A DNA stretch of 64,000 bases, taken from the NCBI GenBank assembly GCA_037349105.1, contig JAYJMM010000027.1, forward strand, positions 1,753,363 through 1,817,362. The letters are read 5' to 3'. The number at the start of each line of letters is the position of its first letter. The stretch's first letter is position 1. Origin of the DNA: Limnomonas spitsbergensis (lineage: Eukaryota > Chlorophyta > Chlorophyceae > Chlamydomonadales). This document shows positions 1-9,786 of this stretch, piece after piece. The position numbers and the translations under genes were made by a program. Under the pieces are notes generated by a model. That model was given only the letters and a program-made list of their open reading frames with translations, was not told the DNA's origin and did not search any database.

Positions 1-636
1 TGGAATGACCGCGCTGAGATTCCACACAGTGACACGACCATCGCTAGTGATAAGCCCAGCGACTGGTACGTTGCAGATTTGCAGCGATGCATCACGCGAA
101 AATTATGCTTCTTGACGAGACTTAACAATTGCATTGTGAGTTCGTGAGCACAGGTAGGAAACAGACGCAAGTCATGTTCGGACAGCCCGTTCGAAATTTC
201 GTGGTTAATGCACCCGTTTAACGCTTGGGGATCCTTCATTCGTGTCATATGTTTACCTTCCGATGAACTAGCACTTCAGGAGCTCACGGATATCAAGCCT
301 GCAGCTCAGCTGCTCAGCTAGTCAGATGTAACAGATCAGGTGGGAGTGTGAGATGTAAGAGTAACTTACTCAACTGAGAGGGGATGTGCTAGTGATTATA
401 CAGATTGGGTGAAATTAGGAGTTAAATATCCATGATTGCCCGAATGATTGTCTGCTTAAACTAGCATTCCGCATGGTCAATCTGCATGCATACATGGTGA
501 CCCTCAAGGGTTACTTGGGGGCCATGCAAGATTGCATGGGGGCTGGCATTGAATCCCGTTTCGGGCCAAAGGCCCGTATCGTAACGTAACGTATCGTAAC
601 GTAACGTGATACCGTAACCCGTTCCCTGTGTCCCTG
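1..636. other. no gene seen; left flank of inverted repeat
   Basis: I see no supported gene here. The only structure is a short reiteration of GTAAC/GTATC words at about 576-610. The sequence from 637 onward reappears inverted at 39662, so this stretch lies just outside the duplicated arm. No target-site duplication matches the sequence right of 39662. Confidence 0.5.
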
Positions 637-911
637 GTAGACAGAGTCTTGTCCGTTGCCAGGTTTCTCAAACGAGCGTGAGGCTTGCTGCTGGCTCCAG
701 CCTGAATGCAAAAACAAATTGTTTCCAAAATCTCACTAGCTCAGTAGTTCTCAGTAGTCCCTACACAGTTAAACCGGCCTCATCGCAACCAAACACAATC
801 TGAAATCTGAAAGATCTTTCTTAGAGCCAAGCAAGCACACCTCCCATACCATATGCCAACCAGAGTCTTCAGTCAGCCCAGCTTCCCCTACCCTGATACA
901 ACTTCACTTAC

Positions 912-1380
912 CCAAATGGTAACGAGCCTCTGGGTCGCTTGCCTTCCTCTTCTCCGATATCGGCCGACAGGCCAGGATCGCCGAGTGGGTTGCCAATGTC
1001 CCCCACTGGGATGTATAGCTGATGTTATTGGGTCCTGCAGACCGGGGCCTCACGGTGCAGTGGCCGTCGCGCTTAAATGCGTCGAACACGTCTGCAAACA
1101 TTTGCTTGCTTTCTAGGAGATCTGGGGCAGCAAGGGCTGCCTCGAGAGCGGCCTGCTCGAAAATGAAGGGCTCACGAGGCCGCTTCTCGGTACGCCCCTC
1201 CTCGGATGCTCCTCCTTCTGAAAACGCTAGCCCTGCCAAACCTTGCCCCTTGACGTGACGTGACGAATAAAGCAGGACAGCTTGAACACCTCTAGCTGCA
1301 AAACTGTGCGACCGAATACTAGTGACTACGGTCCCGTAATAAAAGCGACAGCGACCAGGTACCCGTATTGGCCTCATCAT
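912..1380 (-). pseudogene. exon-like fragment, unknown protein (left arm)
   Basis: The minus strand is open for about 155 codons and ends at a good splice donor (GTAAGT, plus-strand 906-911), just after the residues ARYHLG. The protein has an acidic/alanine-rich part (residues EQAALEAALAAPDLLES) followed by FKRDGHCTVRPRSAG and SYTSQWGTLATHS. The same frame is kept in the right arm from 27220. I do not recognise a family. It may be an exon of a host gene captured in the repeat. The transposon in the right arm is inserted inside this exon, so positions 982-984 here are the uninterrupted target. Confidence 0.4.
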
Positions 1381-1945
1381 TGCTCTACCGCCGTCGCCTA
1401 CGGTTCGCGCTGTTTGACCAGGTTGGCCTGATGATACTGTTTTATCTCTAAATCACGCTGACGCAGCCACGAACGTAATTCAGTCGGAAAGTGGGTTTAT
1501 CGCTAAAAACGATTGCTGCCGTCTATTGCATTGCATGTGTACCGGAGGTGACAGATACAAGTTTCGGATAAGGCTTTTTCACAAACCAGGTGTTTTCGAA
1601 GATATCGAGGCAGCTCCTTGGTTCACCCCCCAGTCGTACCCACGCGACGCGCAAACCCGTTCGTATTGATTGATGCCTTGGGACGTGAGATGACGTGACA
1701 AGATTGCAAGATTGTGCGGTGTGCGTGCGTCACGTCACGAACGAAAGTCACACTCGAAATAAAATCACACTTGAAAAATAAAGGGCTTGCTAGATGTTGC
1801 AAATTTACGTGATATTGGCTGAACCATGGGTACATCATGCAAACGTACCCATTTGTAGCTGTGGAGCCCTGTATTTTAAGCCGAAGGTAGAACCGCCTTG
1901 TTCCGAACCAGTCAGTCTCTGATGAAAATATGAATGAAGCACTCA

Positions 1946-2000
1946 GCGGGTGGTATGACCTCGTTTTACGATATTTTTATCGTAAAAGTGTCCCACCCGC
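1946..2000. repeat. two-part hairpin (cruciform-like)
   Basis: An inner perfect 10-bp stem, TTTTACGATA / TATCGTAAAA (1964-1973 and 1978-1987) with a 4-base loop, sits inside an outer 8-bp stem, GCGGGTGG / CCACCCGC (1946-1953 and 1993-2000). The whole 55-bp structure is repeated in the right arm at 26609-26663. It could be a small foldback element or a structural site; no coding role is visible. Confidence 0.6.
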
Positions 2001-2367
2001 ATATTGTCTTGCTGCACTCCAGTTCGTGAAGTGAATGTCGCACTTCCTAGCTTAATGTAGGGTATGCACCGTTCTAAACTTCCTAGCTTAATTTCGTTCA
2101 TATCATGTTTACCATCCAGTGCAGAGCACGTATGTCGTCAACCTATGCACCACCTCCGCTTTGAGCACGCAGCTCTTGGACGACTTGCTGGAGCAGTACC
2201 GCAATGCCACCGATGCTGCAACATACGAGGTGAGGTTTTCTTTTATGTGCGCACCACTGCCAATTTTGGGGTGCTTCTGCCACAATTCAGTTGCATCACG
2301 GCCTGGTGGCGTAATGCAGCAAGCCGTGCCCCTTGGGCTGTAGGCCGTAGGTCAAGGTTGGGTCCCC

Positions 2368-2646
2368 GTGGGCTCAGTGCTGGCCGGCGTGCCTGATGAG
2401 CAGGCTCCTGTGGGACCCCCCCGGCTCGCGGTGGCTGGCATGTGGCCGTACTGGAAGAACCCTGAGGTCGAGCCGGGCACCGTGCGCTACGACCTCGTGC
2501 TTGGCCGCATCATTCTGCTCACTGGGCTCAACATGGCGGGTGAGGGCCACGGAGGAGGGGTGCGCCGGATGTCAGTAAGCGAGCGGTACATATCTTCTGA
2601 ACCGCTCACCGCACCTATTTTTTTAAGAGGTGCTATAGTTAGGTAG
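2368..2646 (+). pseudogene. MutS-like ATPase fragment (weak), left arm
   Basis: The open frame reads PEVEPGTVRYDLVLG then RIILLTGLNMAGE. In MutS homologues the segment before and over the Walker A loop has the form ...G(R)xxLLTGPNM(A/G)GKST. The match in order and spacing is suggestive, but the key P-loop lysine and serine/threonine are replaced (GLNMAGEGH), so it could not bind ATP normally. An upstream stretch (about 2119-2230), ending in ATYE at a GTGAGG donor, might be another exon. The same frame exists inverted at 25976-26233. This may be a captured host gene fragment. The similarity is short and I would not rely on it without a profile search. Confidence 0.3.
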
Positions 2647-2955
2647 GGGGAGGAACCTCAGGGGTGTGGTGGTTGCAAGGAGTCTCTGGTCCGTGCCGAT
2701 TAATTGTGACCAGTCCTCCCTCAAATGAAGCTCCTCATTTGCCACTGACCTTCCCCTCATTGGACCAGTTCGTGGCATCAGGTTAACCGGTTGACTGTAC
2801 CTGTGGTACCAGCTGCTTCAGTGGGACCTCCACAGGTGTTGTTGCACCCGCAATAGGGCAGTTTCGTACGTGTACCCCGCCACCATGTTCACATGTGCGC
2901 CGGCAGATGCGGATTGCCATGCCCGTGATATATAACCGCCGAAATCCCTAATACA

Positions 2956-3417
2956 ATGCCCCATAGCCTTGAAAACCTAAGGGGGGCACTCCACACTCAC
3001 ACACATGAGAGGCGCAGACTAGGGCAGTCCGACACGACTGGCGTGTATTTCCGGGGCTGGCAGAAGGGAAAGGCCAAAGCTGATGATGCAATCAGCAAAC
3101 GCTTCCTGACTCATCCTGCCATCACTCTATCCGAACGGAAGAACACGCTGAAGTGGCGGCATGGGTGTCTATGGAATAAGAAGCTGGCGTACATGTACGG
3201 CAAAAGCAACACAGACAAGTGCCCTCTGTGTGGACATCCGGACAGTGCTGGACATATCACCGGGGGATGCGAACACCAAAAAATGGGGGAAATGTACACT
3301 GAACGGCACCACCACACGGGACGGATATTGCTAAGGGCCATTTCGAAGAGTAGCATGGGGGAGACCTCGTACTGGCCGAAATACCTAATACAATGCTCCA
3401 TAGCCTTGAAAACATAA
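2956..3417 (+). pseudogene. LINE C-terminal fragment: CCHC finger of Dualen-type endonuclease
   Basis: This 153-residue frame matches the C-terminal region of the full element at 49268-60967. Shared blocks are TLKWRHGCLWNKKLAYMYGK, the finger CPLCGHPDSAGHITGGC (C-x2-C-x7-H-x4-C), then ERHHHTGRILLRAISK. In restriction-like-endonuclease LINEs this finger precedes the PD-(D/E)xK nuclease, which is missing here. The finger itself is intact. It is on the plus strand, opposite to the Dualen copies, and diverged from them, so it comes from a related family member. A second, more damaged copy follows in tandem. Confidence 0.7.
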
Positions 3418-3746
3418 CACTCCACACTCACTTGCATAAGAGGCGCATACTGGGGCAGTCCGACACGACTTGCGTGTATTTCCAGGGCTGGCAAACGAGA
3501 AAGGCCAAAGCTGATGATGCAATCAGCAAAAGCTTCCTGACTCATCCTGCCATCACTCTATCCGAATGGAAGATCACGCTGAAGTGGCGGCATGGGTGTC
3601 TATGGAATAAGAAGCTGGCGTACATGTACGGCAAAAGGAACACAGACAAGTGCCCTCTACGTGGACATCCGGACAGTGCTAGACATATCACCGGGGGATG
3701 CCAACTGTCACGGTATAATGCAGTAAACGTGCCAGAACCGTATTAG
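3393..3746 (+). pseudogene. second tandem copy of LINE C-terminal fragment
   Basis: About 437 bp downstream of the previous fragment the same sequence starts again (LENITLHTHLHKRRILGQSD, then the KWRHGCLWNKKLAYMYGK block). Here the finger is broken: the second cysteine is arginine (CPLRG) and the glycine before the histidine is also changed (SARHITGGC). The frame ends at 3746. The right arm has only one copy, whose 5' part matches the first copy's flank and whose 3' part matches the second, as expected for a deletion between tandem copies. Confidence 0.65.
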
Positions 3747-3765
3747 CCGCCGCCGCGGTCACGGA

Positions 3766-3790
3766 GGCTCCGCAGCTTCTCTGCGGAGCC
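3766..3790. repeat. perfect GC-rich hairpin
   Basis: GGCTCCGCAG and CTGCGGAGCC form a perfect 10-bp stem with a 5-base loop. The inverted-arm copy is at 25283-25307. It lies just after the LINE fragment. Nothing else in 3750-4237 looks coding. Confidence 0.6.
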
Positions 3791-4246
3791 CACTTTTGTA
3801 GGTTAGGAGCTTCCCACTTTCGGGAAGATCTGAGGCAGGATTTCCCGTACTTAGTAAATAGGGCTTGCCAGGACCCTTCAATCCCAGCTTCGTCCCTTTT
3901 AAGTGGACAGGCCTCTATTTGTAAAACTGCACCGGCTAATATCCCTTGATATGTCCAGTGAGAAGCATTAAAGCCACGGTTACCACATAGTTATTCGAGC
4001 CTAGATCAGCTACCCAGCCGATATAGCAAGCCCGAGACTTCCCTGCGAGTTGCCCAGCCCAACCTAGGACAACGTCCGCAATCTACGTTTACGGCAACCC
4101 CCGCTATACGCAATAAGTGACTCATATCGACCTGCCCGGTTCGCTACCAGACAGGCCAGAAGTCTAGCTCTACAAGTAACTTGCTCCGTGTTTGTCATCT
4201 AGAAGTTCCAGCCACAGATTAACGCGCCGCGCATCCGTCTTCGGAC

Positions 4247-5686
4247 TCAATCAAGATGGCTTGTCTTCCCGTCTTCGGACTCAATCCTGTTGAAGTACGG
4301 CTGAATATCTTCTTTAATTACCAGCTGCATTTTCTGGTGCAGGTCTCGAGTCTCGCCGGCGATACCCTCTGAGAAGGTGGAGATTTTGTTGGCGAAGGCT
4401 GTCTTGTCGGTGAGGCTGATAGGGCGGACCAAGACCCGGGTGGAGGGCCGTGTGGGCTGTTTTTTTATAGTGGGGATGAAAATCCCTGTGTTTCTCAGTT
4501 CAATGATGCCTAGCAGGGGTGTGTGATCTGATTGGATTCCTATTTTGAGGACGTTGGTCTTACTTTTGATGATGCTCATATCCAGGTTTGTGAGAATATC
4601 GTCAATTCTGCTGGTCGTCTGAGACTCACTTGTACCGTTTAAGTGGGTGTAGGTGTGGCCTCGAGGGCTAAGGTTCATTTCTAGGGGTGAAAGTTCAACT
4701 GCTTCAACAAATTTCCTGTGTGTCTCATCCTTGTGGTAGGTGTGTCCGCTGCTCCTGTCACCTTGAAGCAGCGTTGCATTCCAGTCGCCGAGCATAATAT
4801 GGCAAGAAGGGTTGCAGTTGTGTGTTTCTTGCATGCTTTCCGTGAGTATGCTGTACATTTTTAGTCTCTCTGTCTCCTCCTCTGGTGAGGAACCTGCCGG
4901 CGCATAGACCCCTGTGATGTTGATGGGCCTAGAGTGGGGCAGGTTGATGGCAACGTTCAGAATTCTCCCATTGCAATTGTCGCCTTCTGTTCGGGTGGCC
5001 TTGCCTAAACCTGCAATGTGTTCCTTGATGGCAATGATGACCCCTCGCAAGCCTCTGCCATGTTCGCTGTGTGTACACGCCCAGTATTGATACCCCTGAA
5101 GGGCTTCTTGCAACCATCTGGCCTTTTTCCGCTTGGGGAGCATGTTTGTCTCGGTGAGTACGAGGATATCTGGGTTATGCTGCTGGATGGTCATTTCTAT
5201 GTCATACTTTGCAGTGTAAGCACCCTGGACATTGGCTGTGATCATGCGCAACGTAGCCGGTTGACAGGCTGTTTGATCTTCTCCGTGGGGTGGAGCACTT
5301 GGTTGGCGTGGTAGGCTTTTATTTTCTTGAGCAGACTTGTTTTTTAATATCTGTTTCACCTTTGCTTTTTGCTGAGCTGGTTCTGGCGCACTGGTGAACA
5401 AGGTAGTGAGGTACGATATAATGAGGGGCTGAAGCAGTTTGTTCTTTTTCTTTCCTTCCATTGTGTGCGGGAGGGCGGTGTTGCATTTAGTTTGTTTTTT
5501 CTTGAGCTTACGTACGTAAGCTTTGGGAGTCATTTTATTATGTTTTGTTCTTTCAGCACCGTTTATCTTCTCGTGCCCTTGAATTGTCCTTCCTTTGATG
5601 GCACATCTAGGTGGGTCGAAGACTGTGACATGGGTGGGGGGGGGCTGCATTGATGTTTGATGTATCATCTTGTCCCATGGTGGCAT
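4247..5686 (-). pseudogene. APE-type endonuclease domain, Dualen copy A
   Basis: A 479-residue frame contains an exonuclease/endonuclease/phosphatase fold of the LINE APE type. Visible motifs in order: RMITANVQGAY (Asn), DILVLTETNM (Glu), ITGVYAPAGSS, HIMLGDWNATL (Asp-x-Asn), TSRIDDILTN and GIQSDHTPLLG (Asp-His). The whole catalytic set is present, so the domain itself looks undamaged here. This enzyme class nicks target DNA to prime reverse transcription. It is separated from the OTU part by one extra G in the G-run at about 5636-5644 (nine G; copy B has eight), so the natural fusion is broken. Its 3' end runs into the rearrangement junction. Confidence 0.85.
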
Positions 5687-6557
5687 CTTGGTCTGGAAAA
5701 GATAACCTCATAAGGTGATTAAGCTCATCGTTTCTAGCCGGGCCATGCCTTGGTTGCACGTATTGCACGATGCGCTTGGCCCGTACAATAATCGATGTGA
5801 TAGAGTCTGGGAGCACCGGTCCCTGGATACATGGAAACATGAACCTGATTGTTTTTGACGTACAGTCTCCAATATCTCTCAGGAAGTCGTTCCATGTCTG
5901 CATCAATAGCACAAACGCTTGTAGTAGCGTTTTTTCGTCTGGGAGGCCTGATGCTTCGTTCAAGCATCTATCTCGTAAAGCTGTCAGGCTATTAGGGGGC
6001 AGGGTACTGGTGGGGTTGCAAGAGGCAGCCAATGGCAGCATGGGCTCAAAGTGCCCAGCTAGGGTATTTCCAGAAAACCACACATGCAAGGCGGGGGCAG
6101 CGTCATTTGTTGGTTGTACTCCTAGGAGTTGGCTCACAATGCTGCGTTCTCCGTCAGACTCTGATAATTGGTGCTGGTGCACTGTTATTTGCAATGCCAT
6201 TGCAGTCCAGTGGGTGATGACCCCGTCAGCCCATAGTCCCTCTCCCGTATTCCCATCACACGGCGTGGCCATTCGTCTTGCCCAGTCACATAGCTTGTGT
6301 CTCCAATCAGTACCATGTACTTGTTGGTAGATGAGCGTGGTTAAGGACCTGACCGCATCCTGCCTGCCTTGGGACAGAGCTTGCCTGAAAGTTTGCACTC
6401 CGAGGCCTCTTAACATGCTAGGAGGAATACCTGATAGATGTGCTAGAGAGTCAAAGTAACAGTCCCCCACCGAGAAGGAAAAATGAGGGCCTGATATAAT
6501 TTGTAGGCCACTTTGCTGCAAAAACATTTGTTTAATGTCTTGCACGCTTTGTGCCAA
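5607..6557 (-). pseudogene. OTU-type cysteine protease domain, Dualen copy A
   Basis: A 316-residue frame resembles OTU deubiquitinases. A cysteine motif GDCYFDSLAHL lies near residue 33 (family form D-G-N-C-L-F). A tryptophan/aliphatic block GLWADGVITHWTAMALQI lies at about 107-124. A histidine motif AGHFEPM lies near residue 169 (family form H-Y/F). Dualen elements are known to carry a cysteine protease, which fits. The frame overlaps the preceding Josephin frame by about 115 bp, one frame apart. A frameshift in the G-run near 5640 separates it from the APE domain. The activity is inferred only. Confidence 0.75.
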
Positions 6558-7390
6558 TCAGGTCCAAGCGGGAGGCTCACCCTATTCCTCAAAGGCATGG
6601 GAGTCAGTGAGTCGAGGATTGTGATTGGGCTGAGGGAGGCCCCCCGGGGCTGCCTGATAGGTGGGAAGTTCAAACATGCATTTCTGCATTCGGCTAAGCT
6701 GTTGGCATGGAAGTATCCGCATCCTTCATATGCCTTGTCTCTCAGGTCTCGCATGTTTAGGTCTGCTTCCATGCCCCCCCCTGAGATCACTGCTCTACTG
6801 TTTTTTTCTGAGTCTAGCCAGTACCATTTATCTTTATACCGGCGAAGAGTGCTTGCGTGCCGATAGGTTGCTTCTTTAGTTATGACGACAAAAGCATCAA
6901 ACTGGTATTTCTCTTTGTCTTGCAGGTCCTTTAGGAGCTTGTCTAGTGTGTCTACTGTCAGCTTCAATAAATCGCTACGTTGATCCATCAGCATGCGGTA
7001 GTCCATACCATAGTTTTCAAACGCGTAGAAGGCCCATGCTGTGGTTGTGAAGTTCCCATTCGATTGGAATTGAAGTTGGTCAGGCATAAGGGTGTATCTA
7101 TGGTGCTCGTAGGTCGGTTTCTGCCTTTGGCTCATGAACCAGTCCATAATCTCCCACTTTGTGTGTGTGAGGGGTGCACCCATGAGCATAGCCATTGCAT
7201 GTGCTTGGCAGAATAAACCCTCCTGCTGTTCATAGTGGATCCCCTCCGGTATGGTGTGGTTCCCTTTGTGTGTTAATTTTTGTTTGATCCAGTTTGCACC
7301 CCCTCCTATTTGCCTTGAATAGGTCCCCTCGGTGTGTCTATCCTGGTTTACTCGCCTCGCGTTTACGGTACCTCCTTGTGATAATTGCAG
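6443..7390 (-). CDS. Josephin-type cysteine protease domain, Dualen copy A
   Basis: The frame is open from 7390 (just after a stop at 7391-7393) to 6443. The N-terminal part reads HYEQQEGLFCQAHAMAMLMG, which matches the Josephin active-site block (form H-E-x-Q-E-G-x-x-C-x-x-H). The likely catalytic Cys codon is at 7208-7210. Downstream, YRHASTLRRYKDKWYWLDSE has a histidine and an aspartate 15 residues apart before a W-Y-x-L-D pattern. In Josephin proteins the catalytic His and Asn have the same 15-residue spacing, with Asp replacing Asn here. Josephins cleave ubiquitin chains. This copy is uninterrupted, unlike copy B. The ATG at 7193-7195 lies after the Cys, so translation must start upstream or continue from ORF1. 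Confidence 0.7.
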   Translation of the reverse strand: MQLSQGGTVNARRVNQDRHTEGTYSRQIGGGANWIKQKLTHKGNHTIPEGIHYEQQEGLFCQAHAMAMLMGAPLTHTKWEIMDWFMSQRQKPTYEHHRYTLMPDQLQFQSNGNFTTTAWAFYAFENYGMDYRMLMDQRSDLLKLTVDTLDKLLKDLQDKEKYQFDAFVVITKEATYRHASTLRRYKDKWYWLDSEKNSRAVISGGGMEADLNMRDLRDKAYEGCGYFHANSLAECRNACLNFPPIRQPRGASLSPITILDSLTPMPLRNRVSLPLGPDWHKACKTLNKCFCSKVAYKLYQALIFPSRWGTVTLTL

Positions 7391-8496
7391 TCAGTTCTTT
7401 CCTGACTCCTGTATTTCCCTGTATGCTTGAGCCATGGATCCTTGGAACCTTGGGCCCCTGGGTTGTTCCATTTGCGCGTTAATCTCCGAGATTGCTTAAG
7501 CATGTATTTTAATAGCCAGACTTTTTTATTTGGGGATGCCATGTACTTTTGTAAGATATACCTACGGACATGCTCCCCAGTGATTTTCTTCGTATTTTTT
7601 GTTTTGCGTTCTTTTTTCTTCGTGAGATAGGCGTTTTTATTTTTATTTACCGTTGTTACCAAGATCTCGCTGTTCACACCGCTGTTTACCAGTGGGGTCT
7701 CTGTTGTGGATTCTTCACTGATGTTAGAAGCATGCCAAGTTCCTAGGTAGGAGAGGATCCCCATGACTAGTGTAGCACAAATGTAACTTGCAAACGTGCT
7801 CGTTGAAAGGCTAGCAGGGATATGCATACTGTTAGTATTATTTCCTTGGCTGATCCCTGGCAGAAAGTTTAGTTTGCTCATGTTCTCAGATCTCTGAATT
7901 GAGGCTGGGGTTGAGGTTTTTCCTAGATTTGGCCTACGACGTGCCGAGAGGTTATTTGCCATGGCATCTGGGCAGGTGTAAAAAAATCGAGCGGTTAGCC
8001 ATGGCCTCATGGCAGAGTATACATTCGATGCGTATATTTGTGCTTCCTGCAGAATAGAAAACGCATTTCGAGGACTGTGGAAGTGGTGGGTTGGCAACTG
8101 GGTCAGGAACGCGTTGTATGTCTGCTGCATGGAGAGGTCAGACCAGAGGTAAGACGAAGAATGAAGACACAGCAATGGCCTCGCGACAGATGAGAGACGC
8201 AAGATGTGCACGTCTGGCATAAATGTATAGAGAGAACAATCAGCAGCGTGCCCGACCGTGAGCTGCTCCCGATCGCAGATGCAGGCAATAGCCGTCCCAA
8301 CCACTGGGTGGGGTAAAATCCAAGGGCAAACTTGGCTTACCTCATTCGAGCCCTGGCAGTTCGGGAAGATAAGCACGACCTGCATTCCCCCCCTCGATCG
8401 AATCCTGGGAGGTCTGGAAAGTAGCAAATTTCCGACCGGTGACATTGAGTTTGCCTGCGTGTCTGGGTCTCTTAGAGGAGGCGTCGTCATGGCCAT
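7363..8496 (-). CDS. Dualen ORF1, unknown function, copy A
   Basis: A 377-residue frame is the first long ORF of the element and is almost unchanged in copy B (59408-60541), apart from a few substitutions. I do not recognise a domain. Visible features are a cysteine-containing N-terminal half, a likely membrane-spanning or buried hydrophobic stretch (ASYICATLVMGILSYLG, about residues 235-251), and a strongly basic C-terminal third (KKKERKTKNTKKITGEHVRR) that could bind nucleic acid. It ends 27 bp inside the open frame of the Josephin ORF, one frame away. A role as the RNA-binding ORF1 protein is possible but only inferred from position. Confidence 0.5.
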   Translation of the reverse strand: MAMTTPPLRDPDTQANSMSPVGNLLLSRPPRIRSRGGMQVVLIFPNCQGSNEVSQVCPWILPHPVVGTAIACICDREQLTVGHAADCSLYTFMPDVHILRLSSVARPLLCLHSSSYLWSDLSMQQTYNAFLTQLPTHHFHSPRNAFSILQEAQIYASNVYSAMRPWLTARFFYTCPDAMANNLSARRRPNLGKTSTPASIQRSENMSKLNFLPGISQGNNTNSMHIPASLSTSTFASYICATLVMGILSYLGTWHASNISEESTTETPLVNSGVNSEILVTTVNKNKNAYLTKKKERKTKNTKKITGEHVRRYILQKYMASPNKKVWLLKYMLKQSRRLTRKWNNPGAQGSKDPWLKHTGKYRSQERTDCNYHKEVP

Positions 8497-8811
8497 TCCT
8501 GCATTTCAACGCTTCTGAAGAGAATTTCATTATCATTTGATTTTGGTCAGAACTGCAAATCTGGATGTTCAAAACATGTTGATGGGGATGTTCAACTTCG
8601 ACATGCGCCTTTGTCCGAGGGATTCTTTTGTTCCACGTATCATACCCCTCTCGTCCGCATAGGAGGCGTGCACATGCACATGTGTGTGCATAATGCTCAG
8701 CATGACGATCATGATCAAATTGACCACCTTCTTGACCGAAGCTGTCCGCGCCATATCGAGGGGATGTTGCATCGTGTATTCGCGTAGAGGATTTACATTT
8801 TATTCATATAA

Positions 8812-9091
8812 GCTGAGCCAGAAGGTTGGCACCAGACTATGGCTGAAATGCTCAGCGAGTCTGTGGCACTAATGACGCAGGTTGGGCTGATGCCCAAGCC
8901 TGCGGAATTCAAACAGGCGGCTCACAACGCCCGCCCTAGGTCGTTTCTGCCTGAACCTTGCCAGGAGGAGGAACCTGAGCGCAGGCTCATGGAACCTGCC
9001 TCCAGGAAGGGAGCAAAGAGGCTGGTTTTGAGTAAATTGGCTGATGATATGTCTGACATCCGTCTGCAGGTGTTCAGGCTGAATCACAACG
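8812..9091 (+). pseudogene. Gag-like fragment between two insertions (copy A)
   Basis: The plus frame reads AEPEGWHQTMAEMLSESVAL and continues to LADDMSDIRLQVFRLNHN. It matches the middle of the Gag polyproteins at 16587-17995 and 19757-21684. It is exposed between the 5' end of the Dualen insertion (before 8812) and the Pif1-bearing insertion (from 9092). Joining it in frame to 12581 restores the Gag reading (LNHN followed by ERLTSLSFATMPMGP). Confidence 0.8.
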
Positions 9092-9786
9092 TGTAACGGT
9101 GGTTATAGGCCCCGGTTTATTCACGAATAGTGGATTAATGGGGGGACACTTTATATTGGTGAGTCCGACCTGGTATGAACTGGTATTGCTGAGCTGCTAT
9201 TGCTGAGCTGCTATTGCTCAGCTGTTACTGCTGAGCTGCTATTCTGCAGTTACGTAGTTTGCTTTTGTCGATAACTATTTTTGCATTGCAGTATTGCGTA
9301 CATTTATTACATCAGTTTACAAAGGAAGACCCAACCAAGGAGGCTATTGAGGCCACAGTCAAAGTTCGTCGGATACCATGCACAGGCAGCACAATGAATG
9401 CAACAGGAACTGCTACCAATCAGGGAGTATGTTGGGGGTGGCGGGGACACCCTTTGGGGGACCAACAAACGCAATTCCTGTTCAAACATGACGTATGCAT
9501 GCTAGTTTATAGCACCGACGACCAGAGTGACACTCAATCTAGGCTCGATTCCTAGCAGCCTTGTTCCTATCTGCCTTCTGCTTGAGCTGAGTGATCAGTT
9601 GTTGAGCTTGGGCAGTGGTTGGGTCGCTATTAACAAAGCGGTCGTACACAGCATGCAACAAGTCAAGTAAGTTTCAGGGCGTGCTGATGGATCACATTAG
9701 CAGCCAGGCCATAAGCATAAGTGGCTAGCTCATAAGCATAAGTGACTGGGCTCATCAATCGGGCAGGAACAACTAGCATCCATTCG

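Larger units (their letters stand above)
637..4237 (+). repeat. left arm of large inverted repeat
   Basis: The reverse complement of this 3.6-kb segment is found at 24836-39662. The match ends at 637/39662 on the outside and 4237/24836 on the inside. The arms are nearly identical, with scattered small indels such as 3 bp near 1332. The left arm has about 470 bp more, at about 2884-3353, because of a tandem duplication of a LINE fragment. The right arm carries a transposon that the left arm lacks. Contents in order: an exon-like segment on minus, a hairpin, a MutS-like fragment, two LINE endonuclease fragments, and a GC-rich hairpin. Neither pair of ends shows a target duplication, so this looks more like an inverted segmental duplication than a transposon with long terminal repeats. 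Confidence 0.85.
4259..8811 (-). mobile_element. truncated Dualen-type LINE, copy A
   Basis: This is the 5' 4.55 kb of the element that is complete at 49268-60967. It matches at an offset of 52045 and has the same 5' end, next to the same Gag target sequence. Since the insertion site is identical, copies A and B come from duplication of one locus, not from two insertions. The 3' part (RT, PHD, RNase H, restriction-like endonuclease) is missing, which is not the usual 5' truncation of LINEs. The cut is at the inverted-repeat junction. At the break an 18-bp sequence beginning CCGTCTTCGG occurs twice (4235-4252 and 4269-4286), although copy B has it once. That suggests template switching or slippage during rearrangement. 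Confidence 0.85.

Noticed and set aside
5369..6330. Plus-strand frames over the Dualen region (for example 5770-6330), and their copies at 57.4-58.3 kb
   Set aside because: They are shadows of the OTU/APE reading on the minus strand, which carries recognisable motifs.
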